From Branchipolynoe longqiensis (lineage: Eukaryota > Annelida > Polychaeta > Phyllodocida > Polynoidae): a DNA stretch of 64,000 nucleotides. Both the position numbers and the translations under genes were made by a program. Below, one piece after another: positions 19,990-31,675 of this stretch (the stretch's first letter is position 1; each line of letters opens with the position of its first letter). Location: the NCBI GenBank assembly GCA_030323885.1, contig JASIRB010002255.1, positions 1-64,000 of the forward strand, written 5' to 3'. The notes below the pieces were generated by a model. The model was given only the letters and a program-made list of their open reading frames with translations. It made no database searches and had not been told where the DNA came from.

Positions 19990-20830
19990 ACACTGCATAC
20001 CCAATGGCTATGAGCAATCTTCATACAGAAGAAGTCAAATATCTCTAAAACCACACCACCTAGAGACAAACCGCTTGATACACATATAGAAAACATATTA
20101 AACGAATAGCTTATATTAAATTTATACGGTTAGGCTTCTGCATTTCTATTAATTTTGAATAAAATAGACGTTTTGCACTGCGCGTACCGGCCAACTCAGT
20201 GCATTGTCAATGGCCGTGAGCAATCTTCGTACAGAAGAAGTCAAATATCTCTAAAACCACACCACCTAGAGACAAACCGCTTGGTATACATATAGAAAAC
20301 ATATTCAACGAATAGATTATATTAAATTTATAAGGTTGGGGTTCTGCATTTCCATTAATTTTGAATAAAATAGACATTTTGCACTGCGCGTACCGGCAAA
20401 CTCAGTGCATTGTCAATGGCCGTGAGCAATCTTCATACAGAAGAAGTCAAATATCTCTAAAACCACACCACCTAGAGACAAACCGCTTGGTATACATATA
20501 GAAAACATATTCAACGAATAGATTATATTAAATTTATAAGGTTAGGGTTCTGCATTTCTATTAATTTTGAATAAAATAGACGTTTTGCACTGCGCGTACC
20601 GGCAAACTCAGTGCATTGTCAATGGCCGTGAGCAATCTTCATACAGAAGAAGTCAAATATCTCTAAAACCACACCACCTAGAGACAAACCGCTTGGTACA
20701 CATATAGAAAACATATTCAACGAATAGATTATATTAAATTTATAAGGTTAGGGTTCTGCATTTCTATTAATTTTGAATAAAATATACATGTTGCACTGCG
20801 TACCGCCAAACTCAAGGCATTGTCAATGAC
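19990..20830 (+). repeat. 206-bp tandem satellite, four copies
   Basis: The landmark CAATCTTC recurs at 20015, 20221, 20427 and 20633, exactly 206 bp apart. Each unit holds ACCACACCACCTAGAGACAA, ATATAGAAAACATATT and TTGCACTGCGCGTACCGGC. Copies are over 90% alike by eye. Diverged single units occur at 19131-19290 (inside a TIR element) and 41730-41905. Confidence 0.92.
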
Positions 20831-21069
20831 CGTGTAGGCCCACTAGTACCGACGTGCCACCAAGTGTCAGAAATGAACTACGCAACATGTCCCCCATTTA
20901 TTAATCTTTCACCCAGAAATCCTCCCTGCCACCCGATTCGCCCCTCTCGGGGTGCGCGTTTATGCAGCTAGCTACAAGAGACATTTTCTATGTGGGTATA
21001 GAGATACAAGACTAATCTGCGGAAAGTCGGCCATGACAAGGGTGTCATTCGACACCCTTGTATGTGGGC
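20831..21069. other. No gene seen
   Basis: Short unique stretch between the satellite and the GTT-rich repeat. Confidence 0.4.
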
Positions 21070-21345
21070 TGCAGGGCAGTAATTGGTTTTGCTGTTATTG
21101 CTGACCTTGCTGTTATTGTAGTTGTTGTTGGAGCTTTTGTTATACCTGGTGTTGTAACTCTTGTAGCTGCTATCATTGTTGTTGCTGTTTTTGTTGCTGC
21201 TGGTATTGCAACTGTTGTAGTCACTTTTCTTCTAGCTTTTCTTGTGGTTGTTGTTGTGGCTGTTATTGCAACTGTTGTTGTAGCTTTTGTTGTGGTCGCT
21301 GTGTTTGCGCCAGTGTTGTCGCTGCTGTCGATGCTGTCGATGTTG
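21070..21345 (+). repeat. GTT/GCT-rich trinucleotide repeat
   Basis: Interrupted (GTTGTTGCT)-type repeats. The valine/alanine-rich frame across it is a by-product of the repeat. Confidence 0.8.
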
Positions 21346-21417
21346 ACAATGACAATGGTGTCATGGTAACCGTCTACTCAGTGCGTTTGTTTGCGGACTG
21401 AAGGTCAGTTCTGTCCA

Positions 21418-21780
21418 CGTTAGTGGATGTAGTTGAACGTAGGGGAACGTCGTGGAGGCTAACGTGGGTCAAACGTGGTACCTTAAACTACATTGAAATA
21501 TGTTAAGGTACGGCAGGTTTTGGTACAGATAAATACTTTACGGTACAGATAAATACGTTACAGTATGGATAAATATGTTACAGTACGGATAAATATGTTA
21601 CGGTACAGATAAATATGTTGTGGTATGGATAAATACATTATGGTACAGATAAATACGTTACAGTATGGATAAATATGTTACGGTATGGATAAATACGTTC
21701 TGGCACAGATGCCGGTACGTTCAACTACGTTTGCCTCCACTACGTTCATCTCTGTCCACTAACGGCTATGTGACCAGGGC
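21418..21780. mobile_element. Putative foldback element with a 20-bp repeat core
   Basis: The flanks are inverted: left TAGTTGAACGTAGGGGAACG and GTGGAGGCTAACGT pair with right GCCTCCACTACGTTCATC and ACGTTCAACTACGT. Between them (21521-21713) are ten 20-bp units, consensus GGTACAGATAAATACGTTAC. The right end TATGTGACCAGGG resembles the GTCACA termini of the iterated-word elements, but the left end does not match. Confidence 0.5.
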
Positions 21781-22011
21781 TTTGTCCAAGTACACTAGAG
21801 AACGCTAGAGCATACTAAAGCATGCCAGAGCACACTAGAGTATGCTAGAGTACGTTAGCATCGCAGATGTAAATTCAGCCTCTAACGTAGCGCTCTTTTG
21901 AACATGTCCAAAGATTAAATCGGAACTCATGGCCCACCCACGTCATTACCAAGTTAATATGCCAGAGGAATATGGATGCCGGTACATTCAACTACGTTCA
22001 ACTACGTTCAA
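21781..22011. other. Short CTAGAG-word repeat and unique DNA
   Basis: 21790-21860 repeats ACTAGAGAACGCTAGAGCAT-like words. The remainder shows nothing recognisable except three copies of ACGTTCAACT near 21985-22010. Confidence 0.4.
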
Positions 22012-22117
22012 CCAAAGACCCTATAACACTAAGATGGCTCACTCAGCCTGTTCTGTGTAATCAAAATGATCAAACCCACCACTTGGTGCGCTGGCTGTTC
22101 TCTTGGTTAAACAGGTG
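22012..22117. mobile_element. Half copy of hAT-like MITE
   Basis: It begins AAAGACCCTATAACACTAAG and continues with the sequence that forms the complement of the right half of the intact element at 43833-44204 (ACCACTTGGTGCGCTGGCTG). The other half is replaced by the adjoining CACC repeat. Confidence 0.65.
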
Positions 22118-22430
22118 TTATACACACCTACACCCCCACCACACACCTACACCCCCACCACACACCTACACCCCCACCACACCCCTAAACCCTCACCACA
22201 CACCTACACCCCAACCACACACACACCTACACCCCCACCACATCCCTAAACCCCCACCACATCCCTAAACCCCCACCACACACCTACACCCCCACCACAC
22301 CCGTAAACCCTCACCACACACCCACCACACACCTACACCCCCACCACACACATACCTACAGCCCCCCACACACCACCACCCCCACCAGACACCTACACCA
22401 CAAACACACACACCTACACCTACACCCTTC
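22118..22430 (+). repeat. CACCTACACCCC minisatellite
   Basis: Imperfect repeats of CACCTACACCCCCACCACA. A proline/threonine-rich frame through it is compositional. Confidence 0.85.
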
Positions 22431-22630
22431 TATCCAACCATGATCGCCGACTTGGACCGGGAACGGGTGCTGCCACCTAGTGTATAGTGAGAGAACTGGC
22501 TCATGAAAGCTCCCCATTCCTATTGCAGCAGTTTTTGCTTGGATTTAGGCGGGATTATCATTCATCCCTACTGTGGATAGGGAGTGAATCTTGTATCTAG
22601 GTGTAACTAAGGAGTTGACTAGATACCCCT

Positions 22631-23512
22631 GGAAAGCAGACAAAACGCCCCTGGGAAGCAGACTGAACGCCCTGGGAAGCAGACTGGACACCCCTGGGAA
22701 GCAGACTAACCACCCGTGGGAAGCAGACTAAAGGCCCTGGGAAGCAGAATGGACGTCCCTGGGAAGCAAACTAAACACCCTTAGGAAGCAGACTAAACGC
22801 CCCTGGGAAACAGACTGAACGCCCCTAGGAGGCAGACTAACCATCCATGAGAAGCAGAATGGACATCCCTGGGAAGCAGACTAACCACCCCTGGGAAGCA
22901 GACTAAAGGCCCTGGGAAGCAGAATGGGCGACCCTGGGAAGCAGACTAAACGCCTCTGGGAAGCAGACTGGACGCCCTGGGAAGTAGACGAACTGCCTAT
23001 GGGAAGCAGACTAAATGCCCCTGGGAAGCAGACTAACCACCCATGGGAAGCAGACTGGACACCCCTACGAAGCAGACTAAACGCCCCTGTGAAGCAGACT
23101 AAGCGACCCCTGGAAGCAGACTAAACAACCCTGGGAAGCAGACTGGACGCCCCTGGGAAGCAGACTAAATGCCCCTGGGAAGCAGACTGGACGCCCATGG
23201 GAAGCAGACTGGACACCCCTGGGAAGCAGACTAGACGCCCCTGGGAAGCAGACTAACCGCCCCTGGGAAGCAGACTAACCACCCCTGGGAAGCAGACTAA
23301 CGGCCCTGGGAAGCAGAATGGATGCCCCTGGGAAGCAGACTAAACGTCCCTGGGAAGCAGACTGGACACCCTGGGAAGCAGACGAACCGCCTAAGGGAAG
23401 CAGACTAAATGCCCCTGGGAAGCAGACTGGATAACCCTGGGAAGCAGAGTAGACGCCGCTGGGAAGCAGACTAAACGCCCCTGGGAAGCAGACTGGACTC
23501 CCCTGGGAACGC
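22631..23512 (+). repeat. 22-23-bp minisatellite, about 39 copies
   Basis: Consensus CCCTGGGAAGCAGACTAAACG with variable positions (AAACGCC, TGGACACC, AACCACC). The unit length alternates between 22 and 23 bp. Frames through it on both strands are repeat translations. Confidence 0.93.
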
Positions 23513-24239
23513 AAGCGAGAAGGCTCTGGAAACTTCCACATATGTCATAGCTATATATAGTACCAGAGCTGATAGACATTTATTTTACTCGGAGAGTGCA
23601 TATGTTTGCATGATTGTTTCTATGATAGAATTACCGTACCGTCTTACACAAAAAACAGGTGTTGGAATACTTCACAATTACACTTTAAAAAGTAGTACCC
23701 TCCTTGAAATTGCTCATTTTACTATCACTTGATTACTTTTAAATGTTGATTTTTTTGTCAAGAGAAAATATCTGGGAAAATATGGGGTGTTTTACGTCTT
23801 AATAATCAGCCATCTTGCAATTCAAGATGGCCACCATCCACCATCAGCAGATATCTATCTTGTTCATATTAAAGTTGCATGGTCTGATTAAATATAATTT
23901 GTCAAAATTAAAACAGCTACTTACATTTGATCCTATATATCCAACTTAGATACTGGTGTATTAGCTAATGATTTGGGACAGCATATACAAAATAACCAGT
24001 GAATTTATAAGCTCACCCCTTTAGACACTCACTTTGAAACACCCATTATGCAGGGAGGCCATTAACCAACTAGGCCAATCTCGTGACCTCATTAGCCTCC
24101 CCCAACCAAGTAGGCCTAATGGGCCATAGAGGGGAAGGGGAAATGAGGTGGATGTGTCTCTGTGTGTGTATGTGTCTCTGTGTTTCCTGACCTGACTTTA
24201 CAGAGACATACATACACACACAGAAAGACACACATAGAT

Positions 24240-24985
24240 GGGTCACTCTCCTGAAAACTGGCCAGAAGTGTCATGTGGAGAGTTAAAATCTAATATTTGA
24301 ATTTTCTACATTGTTTGGTTGCAGATGAAAGCTGGAAATCTTCCCTTTACATCTATGTAAAATATAGATCGATCAGATAAAAAATAAAGGTGTAGTCCAT
24401 GATTAAGCTATGTGTCGCTCACATGTAACACATGTTTAGGACACCACACAGTCTGCTTAATTTAAATCTAATCAGAATTAAATCATTTCATACTTAGAAG
24501 CATACTAATTATGGGATAATATACAAAAATATGTAGTGCTTATATTGATAAAAAAAAGAAGTTATTTGCAGCCATGCTTTATTCACTGAATAATTAGTGT
24601 ACAATATTTCTGTGGCATTCAGACACCACTGGTTACATATGTGATGGAAATTTGTAATGTTATTTCTGAAGACATCAATATTTAAAAAAAAATTGAAGCA
24701 TGCATACATTTGATATATCAATGCAATACAAGATGTTAATAAGGATTCAACCACGTCCCATATGTCATGTTACAAATGGCTGACTGTAAAATGGGTTTTT
24801 TTGGTACAAAAGCACTTCATAACTAAAAGGACCAAAGTTGCACACAGTTTATTTTATTTCCCTTATTTCTTTCATCAAATCTGAACATGAATATGAAAAG
24901 TATAAGGAAAAAAATAAGTAGGAAGTTTTTGTTATTGATGTTTTAAAATCCCATCCCATGCTGACCAGTTTTCAGGAGAGTGACC
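24240..24985. mobile_element. TIR element nested in MITE-A
   Basis: GGGTCACTCTCCTGAAAACT at 24240 and its complement AGTTTTCAGGAGAGTGACCC ending near 24985 form 26-bp inverted ends with one mismatch. CA-rich repeats lie immediately outside both ends. The interior is AT-rich and non-coding. Confidence 0.65.
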
Positions 24986-25264
24986 CATATAGACACACAC
25001 AGACAGCACACACAGACACAGAAACACACAGACCTGCACATACACAGACACACATACACCCAACCTGACTTTGCAGAGAGAGAGACATACACACAGACAG
25101 AGACACATAGACAAATGCATACAGACAGACATACACACACATACATACACACAGACAGACATACATACATACACAGAAACAGACACACACACATACATAC
25201 CCACACATACACAGAAACACACAGATAGACACACACAGACAGACACAAGCAGAAAACAGACACA
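24986..25264 (+). repeat. CACAGA/CACATA microsatellite
   Basis: Imperfect ACACAGACACA and ACATACACAC repeats. The cysteine/valine-rich frames on the minus strand are products of the repeat. Confidence 0.9.
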
Positions 25265-25571
25265 TTATATTTAGTTAAAATGTTCCCAACCCAAACAGAA
25301 ATACCTACCTACAGTCCTGTCAGGTTCCAGGATTAGTAGGTCATCTCACATCACGTGGTCATCGCAAGATGACCATCTGGGTCATAGCCAAAGGACTTTT
25401 GGCAAGCTTGTCGAAATTATTTTTCGTTCTTTCAGCTCAAATTACTTCAAAACTAATCATCTTTAATCAAAATCACTCCGGACTAATGATTAGTAGCTCG
25501 TAATGATCAATTTGATATATTTATCTAAAAAATAAGACAATTCATATGCCATCGGACCATGCAACTTTAAT

Positions 25572-25904
25572 ATATCAGCTTCTTTTCCTGATAGAACCTT
25601 GATTTAAAGTTATAAACACGTGTTTTCAGGTCCAAGCCAGCCATTGAGTGTGAAATTAGAGCGACTGATATAACATCGGTTTCTAGAATTTCCCGATACA
25701 TATATGAACAAAAGAGGTTTTCTGTTTGGATACCTTTATTATTACACACACAAAATGAACCACGAAAACGAAACTTTAATACATAGCTGAAAAAAACTAC
25801 ACTGTATCTACAATATGTTACATCGAAATACATCAGCCATATGATATATGTGGTAAAAGGTTTAACACATATTTAGTTAAATTTTATTGAAAGGAAAGAA
25901 GATT
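25572..25904. other. No gene seen
   Basis: AT-rich; the minus-strand frame 25567-25833 shows no domain. Confidence 0.4.
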
Positions 25905-26320
25905 GATTAATTGATTGATTGATTGGTGGTTGCTTTACGCCGTGTCTGCAGCATAGGCCATATTCACGGCGAGAAATGTTTGTTTTTTGTTCAAACCATC
26001 GCTTTTACATGTAAAGGCAGACAATCAATTATGTGCCAATAGACACTCATTAAATTAGAAAGCTCACAATCATATATTTGTGGTCAAGTGAAACAAATTC
26101 CTATAGAAAAAGAAAAGTTTTATTAATAATTGATAGAATCTATTTAGTAAACTATATGAGGTGGTACAGTCCAGCTGCCCTCAAAAAGGCTAAAATGTTT
26201 TCCTGTTTTACCTTAGTATAAAAGGCCATGCATACTGTCTGCAGTGTAGAACTGTTGGCGCAGGGCCAAAAAAATCAACGCAACTTAGTAGAATGTGTTT
26301 GAGTGTCAGAGGGGACTGAT
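25905..26320 (-). mobile_element. LINE 3' end, second copy
   Basis: It starts at a (CAAT)n tail and repeats the LINE 3' UTR of 5879-6110 (TTTACGCCGTGTC, GCATAGGCCATATTCACGGC). It continues into the C-terminal coding end (CAGCTGCCCTCAAAAAGGCT) and breaks off near 26320. Only about 410 bp survive. Confidence 0.8.
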
Positions 26321-27010
26321 GATGGAGATGAGAGTTGCATCCTCTTCATTAACGGTATAATGTAGTCAGCTTGTGTTGGTGTTAATCTGGAATTCCCGCT
26401 ATCCTTCTAAAATAGCCACGTAACAGCGTTCACTATTTAGTTCGCCTCTTTTGTCTTAAAGAAGCAATTTATCCTGCAACCTCGCTAATAGAACATTGCA
26501 TGCTGGGAACAAAGCAGCACGGATTAATGAGAGTTGACTGTATATACACCCTTTTTTTTCTTTTCTTTTTTTGGTGAAGCTCTGTATTTATTAGGTGCTT
26601 GAAGTTTTAAACCTCATTAAAATAGGAAGTCCTGTTTTGTTGGCGTGATGCCAGAACCCTGATATATTAGATGTGACCTCATTTCTCATATGACCTCATT
26701 TCTCACATTACCTCATTTCTTATGTGACCTCATTTCTCATGTGACCTCATTTCTCATGGACAACATCGACTCCTCAACAATAAATAATTGGGCGGCAAGC
26801 TCGAATTGGGATCCCCGATCGCTGATGAGTGGAGGCATTATTGTACAGTGTACGGCAGCCCTTGCAAGTAGACAGACTCCTCCCGTAAATGGATATATCT
26901 GTGCGTATGCACCAGACATGCGCATTCACTTATATGGACGTGACCTTGAAGAGGAGAGATAAAAACGGTATCTATTAAAAAAAAGGTTTTATATCCTGAT
27001 TAAATCTGAT
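26321..27010. other. No gene; short GACCTCATTTCTCAT repeat
   Basis: 26672-26757 holds five 16-17-bp copies of TGACCTCATTTCTCATG. Around 26450-26545 is a pogo-like end (GGATTAATGAGAGTTGACTG), also seen near 29250. The frame 26690-26962 starts in the repeat and is not convincing. Confidence 0.5.
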
Positions 27011-27367
27011 ATTAAAGTCGCACACTTCGATGGTCTTTTCAAATAGATAAATATATTAGGTTAAAAGTAGGTTAAAATAACCTACTTTATTTTCGTTTGA
27101 AGTAACTTTTATTTTAAAGGGTTAACATTGGTGGAGATATCTGAAGTAAAAACTTCTCAAATTAATTTCAGTGTGCACACCGAAATGCGGAATATCATCA
27201 GTATCGGCAGTTATAAAAGAATTATTTATTTGACTTAGTGTTCCTTTTATACAGTAATAAATGCTTAATGAGTGCACCAGAATCTAAGTTGGGAATGTAG
27301 GAACAAATCTAAGTAAGTGCCTTGCTTTTAAAATGTTGATGGCTTCATCAGACCGTGCAGTTTTAAT
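27011..27367. mobile_element. MITE-A copy
   Basis: Ends ATTAAAGTCGCACACTTCGA and CATCAGACCGTGCAGTTTTAAT are diverged inverted repeats of the family ends GTTGCATAGTCCGATGG. It is about 357 bp with shared internal words (GTAACTTTTATTTTAAA) and is non-coding. Confidence 0.7.
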
Positions 27368-27665
27368 CAGTTATTGTCCGACATGGGGCATGATGCCCGA
27401 GGGCTTCTGGGCCGAGTATTTTGGACCAGAGTGACTCAAGCACCCATATTAGGGAGATGAAGGATTTATTGATCAAATGACCCGTTATAAAATCTGATCC
27501 GAACATTTAAAAAACAAAACAAAAACAAATAAGCAATCGCAGAATATTACTAAGGAGTGATATTGGACTGGGCAGTCCGATACCAGTTTTATCAGACCGC
27601 GCAGGTAGCAAATCATAGCAATTGATAACACTGCATTGAATATATTATCGACACCATTTGGGAAT

Positions 27666-28012
27666 TTGAAGTTGCATAGTCCGATGGTTTTGTGTTTCTG
27701 TCATTTTCTGAGATAAATATATTAAGTTGATTGTTATAATCTACCTTACCTTAGTTTGTGGTAACTTTTATTTTAAATGGCTAACATTTGAGATATTCGA
27801 AGTGCAAACTTGCAAAATTAATCATGGCAAGTATGCCAAAACTCCATAGGCTTCTCCAGTAATATATTCTATAAATTGACTCAGTATCCCCTTCTATATG
27901 GCAACACATGTTTAATACGTGCACCGGTATCTAAGTTAGATATGCAAATCAAATCTAGAAAATTGTTTTGGTTTTGAAAATTTGATGTTTCCATCGGACT
28001 ATGCCACTTTAA
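27666..28012. mobile_element. MITE-A copy (best preserved)
   Basis: Left TTGAAGTTGCATAGTCCGAT and right ATCGGACTATGCCACTTTAA are inverted ends. The 347-bp interior includes ATATATTAAGTTGATTG and GTGCACCGGTATCTAAGTTA, which recur in the copies at 39203, 46324 and 48045. Confidence 0.85.
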
Positions 28013-28126
28013 TAAAGTCACTCTGAACAACAAACATACTGAGCTGTGTCGTACTACAATATGACTAACAGCACAATTGGGCCTGCGGTCACTTGACCCG
28101 CAACTTTCAACCCCACTTCTGACAGG

Positions 28127-28440
28127 ACATGATGGCCGAATCGGTAAGAATATTGGCTGGCTTTCCATGTGGAGGTTGTGGATTCAAGCCCCGGCCGAGT
28201 CAAACCAATGGCTTATAAGTTTGGTACTTTATTACCTAGCCTGACACTCTGCATTATGGGGATAGGGAAATGACTGGTTGGCTCAGTGCCAGGATAAATA
28301 TATGACTAGGATATGAGGCCATGGTGCTGACGGTCAAGTCTTCCAATGGGGCAGCACTATAAAGTCACCATGATTCCGCAGTCAAAAGTCAATACCTATT
28401 CTGATATGAACTTAGGCTATTGCTGGAACATAAAAACCCA
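28127..28440 (+). mobile_element. SINE-1 copy (old)
   Basis: Diverged tRNA-like head (GATGGCCGAATCGGTAAGA, then CCGGCCGAGTCAAACCAATG), body (GCAGCACTATAAAGTCACCA) and tail (GAACATAAAAACC). More substitutions than the copy at 40391, no clear target duplication. Confidence 0.75.
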
Positions 28441-28633
28441 CTGTCCAAAAATGAGCCCCACTTCTGAGTTCTTCCGCATAGTTTGACCGTTTACGTTCAA
28501 TTAAATGCAATTAATTCAATTAAAGATGCAACTTGCGTGAGATTACTAGATTTTGGGTTACTGCTATTGCCAGGTTACGAATCAACAGAAAGCGACTCGG
28601 GATCAAAAGTTCCATGGAGCTTTAATTTGAGTG

Positions 28634-28974
28634 GTCAGTTGATGGAGTTTGATGTCCTAGCAACATCTAGTCATATCAGGTCGGGTATCGACTTGTGACA
28701 GTGCACACTCATGTCAACTTTATAGTGCTTCCCCACTGGGAGACCAGGTCGTCAGCACCATGACCTGATATCCCACTCAGTCACATTATCTTGACACTGA
28801 GCCAATCAGCTATATGCCCTCTGCTAATAATGCTGAGTGCCTGGCTAGGAAGCGACACATATCAATTTTTAAGTCATTGGTTTAACTCGATTAGGGGTCG
28901 AACTCATGGGTTCGAATCCCACGATCCACCAAAACAGGAAACGGACGCTCAACTCATTCGGCCATCCCGTCTGG
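28634..28974 (-). mobile_element. SINE-1 with 13-bp target duplication
   Basis: A full copy in reverse orientation, flanked by perfect TTTAATTTGAGTG repeats at 28621-28633 and 28975-28987. The duplication shows insertion by target-primed reverse transcription using a LINE enzyme. Confidence 0.9.
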
Positions 28975-28987
28975 TTTAATTTGAGTG

Positions 28988-29855
28988 AGTTTGGGACAGA
29001 TGTCAGGGTCGGGGGCTAGGGGTTGCAAGATGTCAACTGAGGCTAATATCATTCTTATCGCAGGTTGATGCATAATACTGGTCCATTATATTTACACAGA
29101 CAGCTCACGCGTCAGTCAAACCCCATTTAATAAAAATAAAAAAAACTATCCGACAAAAGCATCCATCGAACAGATCTTCTCCTTCTATTAATTTGATCTT
29201 TCTAAATTCGAGACTCGCTAATATGACAGTGGGTGCTAGGAACAAAGTCATCTGAATTAATGAGGGTTGACTGTTGATACAAGCATTATATGCCACACAA
29301 AGCCATTATGTGCGTATAAATAAAATGAGAAAGCATTTTTTTAAACTATTTTATTTGCTGCATTCATATGGCAGACTGGCTGTGCAATGCCTCTAATACT
29401 ACATGCGCCACCTGTACTTTATTCATGTACTACTACCAGAAACATCTGTGGTTAGTCAGATATTTCCCCCCTCGGTGAGTATCTGGAATCTCCCCCAGGG
29501 ATTATACCGTATATATATAATATATATATAATATATAAAATATATATAATATGCATAATATATATATAATACCAAACAGTGGTTAAGTCTTAGAGTCGTT
29601 CTGAGAACTACTCCTCTGTTAATCGCCGCTGCCAACGCACATCATCATTTTCCACTGATGTTTCGCCGTGTATGGGTTGTTCATAGCATGCTTTTCTTTG
29701 TGTGCCTACCGTACACATTATATATTAATTTGATAGTTTTTTTTTTACTAACTTTGGTCACTTCGACCAGAGTGGCATCCATTTTGAGTCATGAAACCAA
29801 TAGCATTTTTAACTCCCCCATTTGATAGCGCCACTGATATGGTTTACCACATAAA
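28988..29855. other. No gene; AT repeats
   Basis: Mostly AT-rich single-copy DNA. 29505-29575 is (ATATATA) simple sequence. The minus-strand frame 29105-29296 overlaps a pogo-like end and is not a gene. Confidence 0.45.
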
Positions 29856-30471
29856 GGGCGCATTCCATATACGCGTAATGCGTTACGCGTTATGCGTTAT
29901 ACGAATGCCAGCATTCCATATACGCGTAATGCGTAATGCGTTATGTGGCGCACGACTGGCTATATTTAAAAAATAAAAATAAACAATTATTCTCCATACT
30001 GCTCTGTATGTGACCAAATATTGCATGTATATCTATGTAACTTTTTGTATGTCACATGGGGGTTCCTACCTTTATTATAACCAAATTATAGATAAGTATT
30101 CATATTTCTGTGCATATGGTAGCATTTTTAGCTTTCCCCTAACCCTATGTCTCCCTGGTGCCCAGCTCACCATGTGTTTCCAATTAGCACCCCTCTGTGA
30201 GGCTGTTCCGTAATGCTCAGTCGCCTCTCCTAGTGTTAAACTAATGGAGACATCAGACTCAGGTTTCTATTCACATCCAGCTTGACGCATAACGCATTAC
30301 GTATCGATCGCTACAGGGACCGATCAGGATAATGAATTTCTGATGCATTCGCATTCGCATTACGCATTACGCGTGTATGGAATGTAGCTCATAGGTTTCA
30401 AGGCGTTTCGATTTTTTGTCGCATTCGCATTCGCATTCGCATTAAGCATTACGCGTATATGGAATGCGCCC
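29856..30471. mobile_element. Iterated-word foldback element C (ATTACGCAT word)
   Basis: Ends are 26-bp perfect inverted repeats beginning GGGCGCATTCCATATACGCG. Next to them the words GCGTAATGCG and GCATTCGCATTACG are repeated in both orientations (29860-29945 and 30340-30470), with a unique centre. It is 616 bp and non-coding. The flanks TAAA and TTAA give no firm target duplication. Confidence 0.8.
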
Positions 30472-31333
30472 TTAATGGTATAGATAGATTCCACCAGAAT
30501 GTGGCACTATATTGAAACAGGACTGAACAGGACTCCGATAGCAGAGAACATAGACATATACACAGTTTCTGAATATAGTCAGATATAGTGAATATATATA
30601 TAATGACAGTTCAACACAATATTGATCCAGTGATTGATTGATATATAGTCATATATATATATTATATATGATTATATATGTGTGTATCTAGTTAAATATA
30701 TATGCATATATAATGTACGACGTATTATGTGAGTATAAAGGTGCAGAAGGGAAATGCTTGTTATTATGATGACCAATTATTTTATGTACTGCCTCCATGA
30801 CCCAATGCATGTGACTGGTGGCGCCGCCACCGGTCCTCCTCGCCCCTAACGGACGCTACCTGCTGTCATTCGCACTGGAGGATTTGTATAATGGATTAGC
30901 AACCAATACATGATCACCTTTTATCGCTCAAGTAAATTTTATTTGCAATAGTTAACTATACAGTTGGCACAGTTTTTAATACTGTTGTGACTATAGTGCA
31001 CATCCCTATATATTATCAATCAGTCATCAGTAGCTTTAGATAATTAAATCAATATTGTGATGTTCAACATTCAACAATGACGCGAACTGGCATTAGTATT
31101 AAACAGCAGTATTGAACAAAGTTATCTAATTAGAACAGGCGTTAGACAGTTATACATTTGACACCATATTGTATTTTAAAACTCTTAGTAACCCCTCTGC
31201 CTCCCACTCATCTCCCCTCCCCCAAAAAGGTGCGGACAGCGTTCTGTGCATTCCATATACAAACAAGAAGCCCACGTGCCTTTATGTGACTTCATAGTTA
31301 ATAATTAAATCTCGCGGTACCGTATAACTAGGA
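30472..31333. other. No gene; AT-rich
   Basis: AT dinucleotide-rich stretches (30590-30720) and unique AT-rich DNA. No coding frame. Confidence 0.5.
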
Positions 31334-31675
31334 CAAAAGTAAAGCTTGCTTTATTTAATGACACATCTAGAACACATTGATTTTCGTATCATCGGCTATT
31401 GGACGTAAAACATATGGTCATTCTGACACATTTCTTTGGAGGAAACCTGCTGCCGTCACATAGGCTACTCTTTCCGATAAGCAGCAAGGGGTCTTTATAT
31501 GCACTTTCCCACAGACAGGACAGCACATACCACATCCTTTGATGAACCAGTTGTGGACCACTGGTTGGAACAGAAAATAGCCCAAACTGAAAATGGGTCC
31601 ACTGAGCAGGATCGGTAGGATGATCGACAGCTTCACAGGTGGACACTCTACCGCCTGAGCTACGTCCCGCTCCCG
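31334..31675 (-). mobile_element. tRNA-derived SINE, family 3
   Basis: On the minus strand it begins GGGACGTAGCTCAGGCGGTA, a tRNA-like head with a box A. A conserved body (GTATGTGCTGTCCTGTCTGT, GCATATAAAGACCCCTTGCT) follows, and it ends in AATAAAGCAAGC near 31340. I recall this body as common in molluscan and other invertebrate genomes. Frames 31389-31646 and 31418-31723 run through it and are not genes. Confidence 0.75.

Larger units (their letters stand above)
23869..25571. mobile_element. MITE-A copy enlarged by nested DNA
   Basis: The left end TTAAAGTTGCATGGTC and right end GACCATGCAACTTTAA are inverted and share the diagnostic GCATGGTC variant, so they belong to one copy. Normal copies are about 350 bp. 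Here an inner TIR element (24240-24985), CA-rich arrays and other DNA separate the halves. Confidence 0.6.

Noticed and set aside
21058..21369. Valine-rich, membrane-like 103-aa frame
   Set aside because: Product of a GTT/GCT repeat; no start context or conservation signal.
22631..23512. CRISPR-like regular array
   Set aside because: Units are contiguous 22-23-bp minisatellite repeats with no unique spacers, in a eukaryotic context.
24932..25265. Cysteine/valine-rich frames of about 100 aa
   Set aside because: Three overlapping frames of a CA microsatellite.
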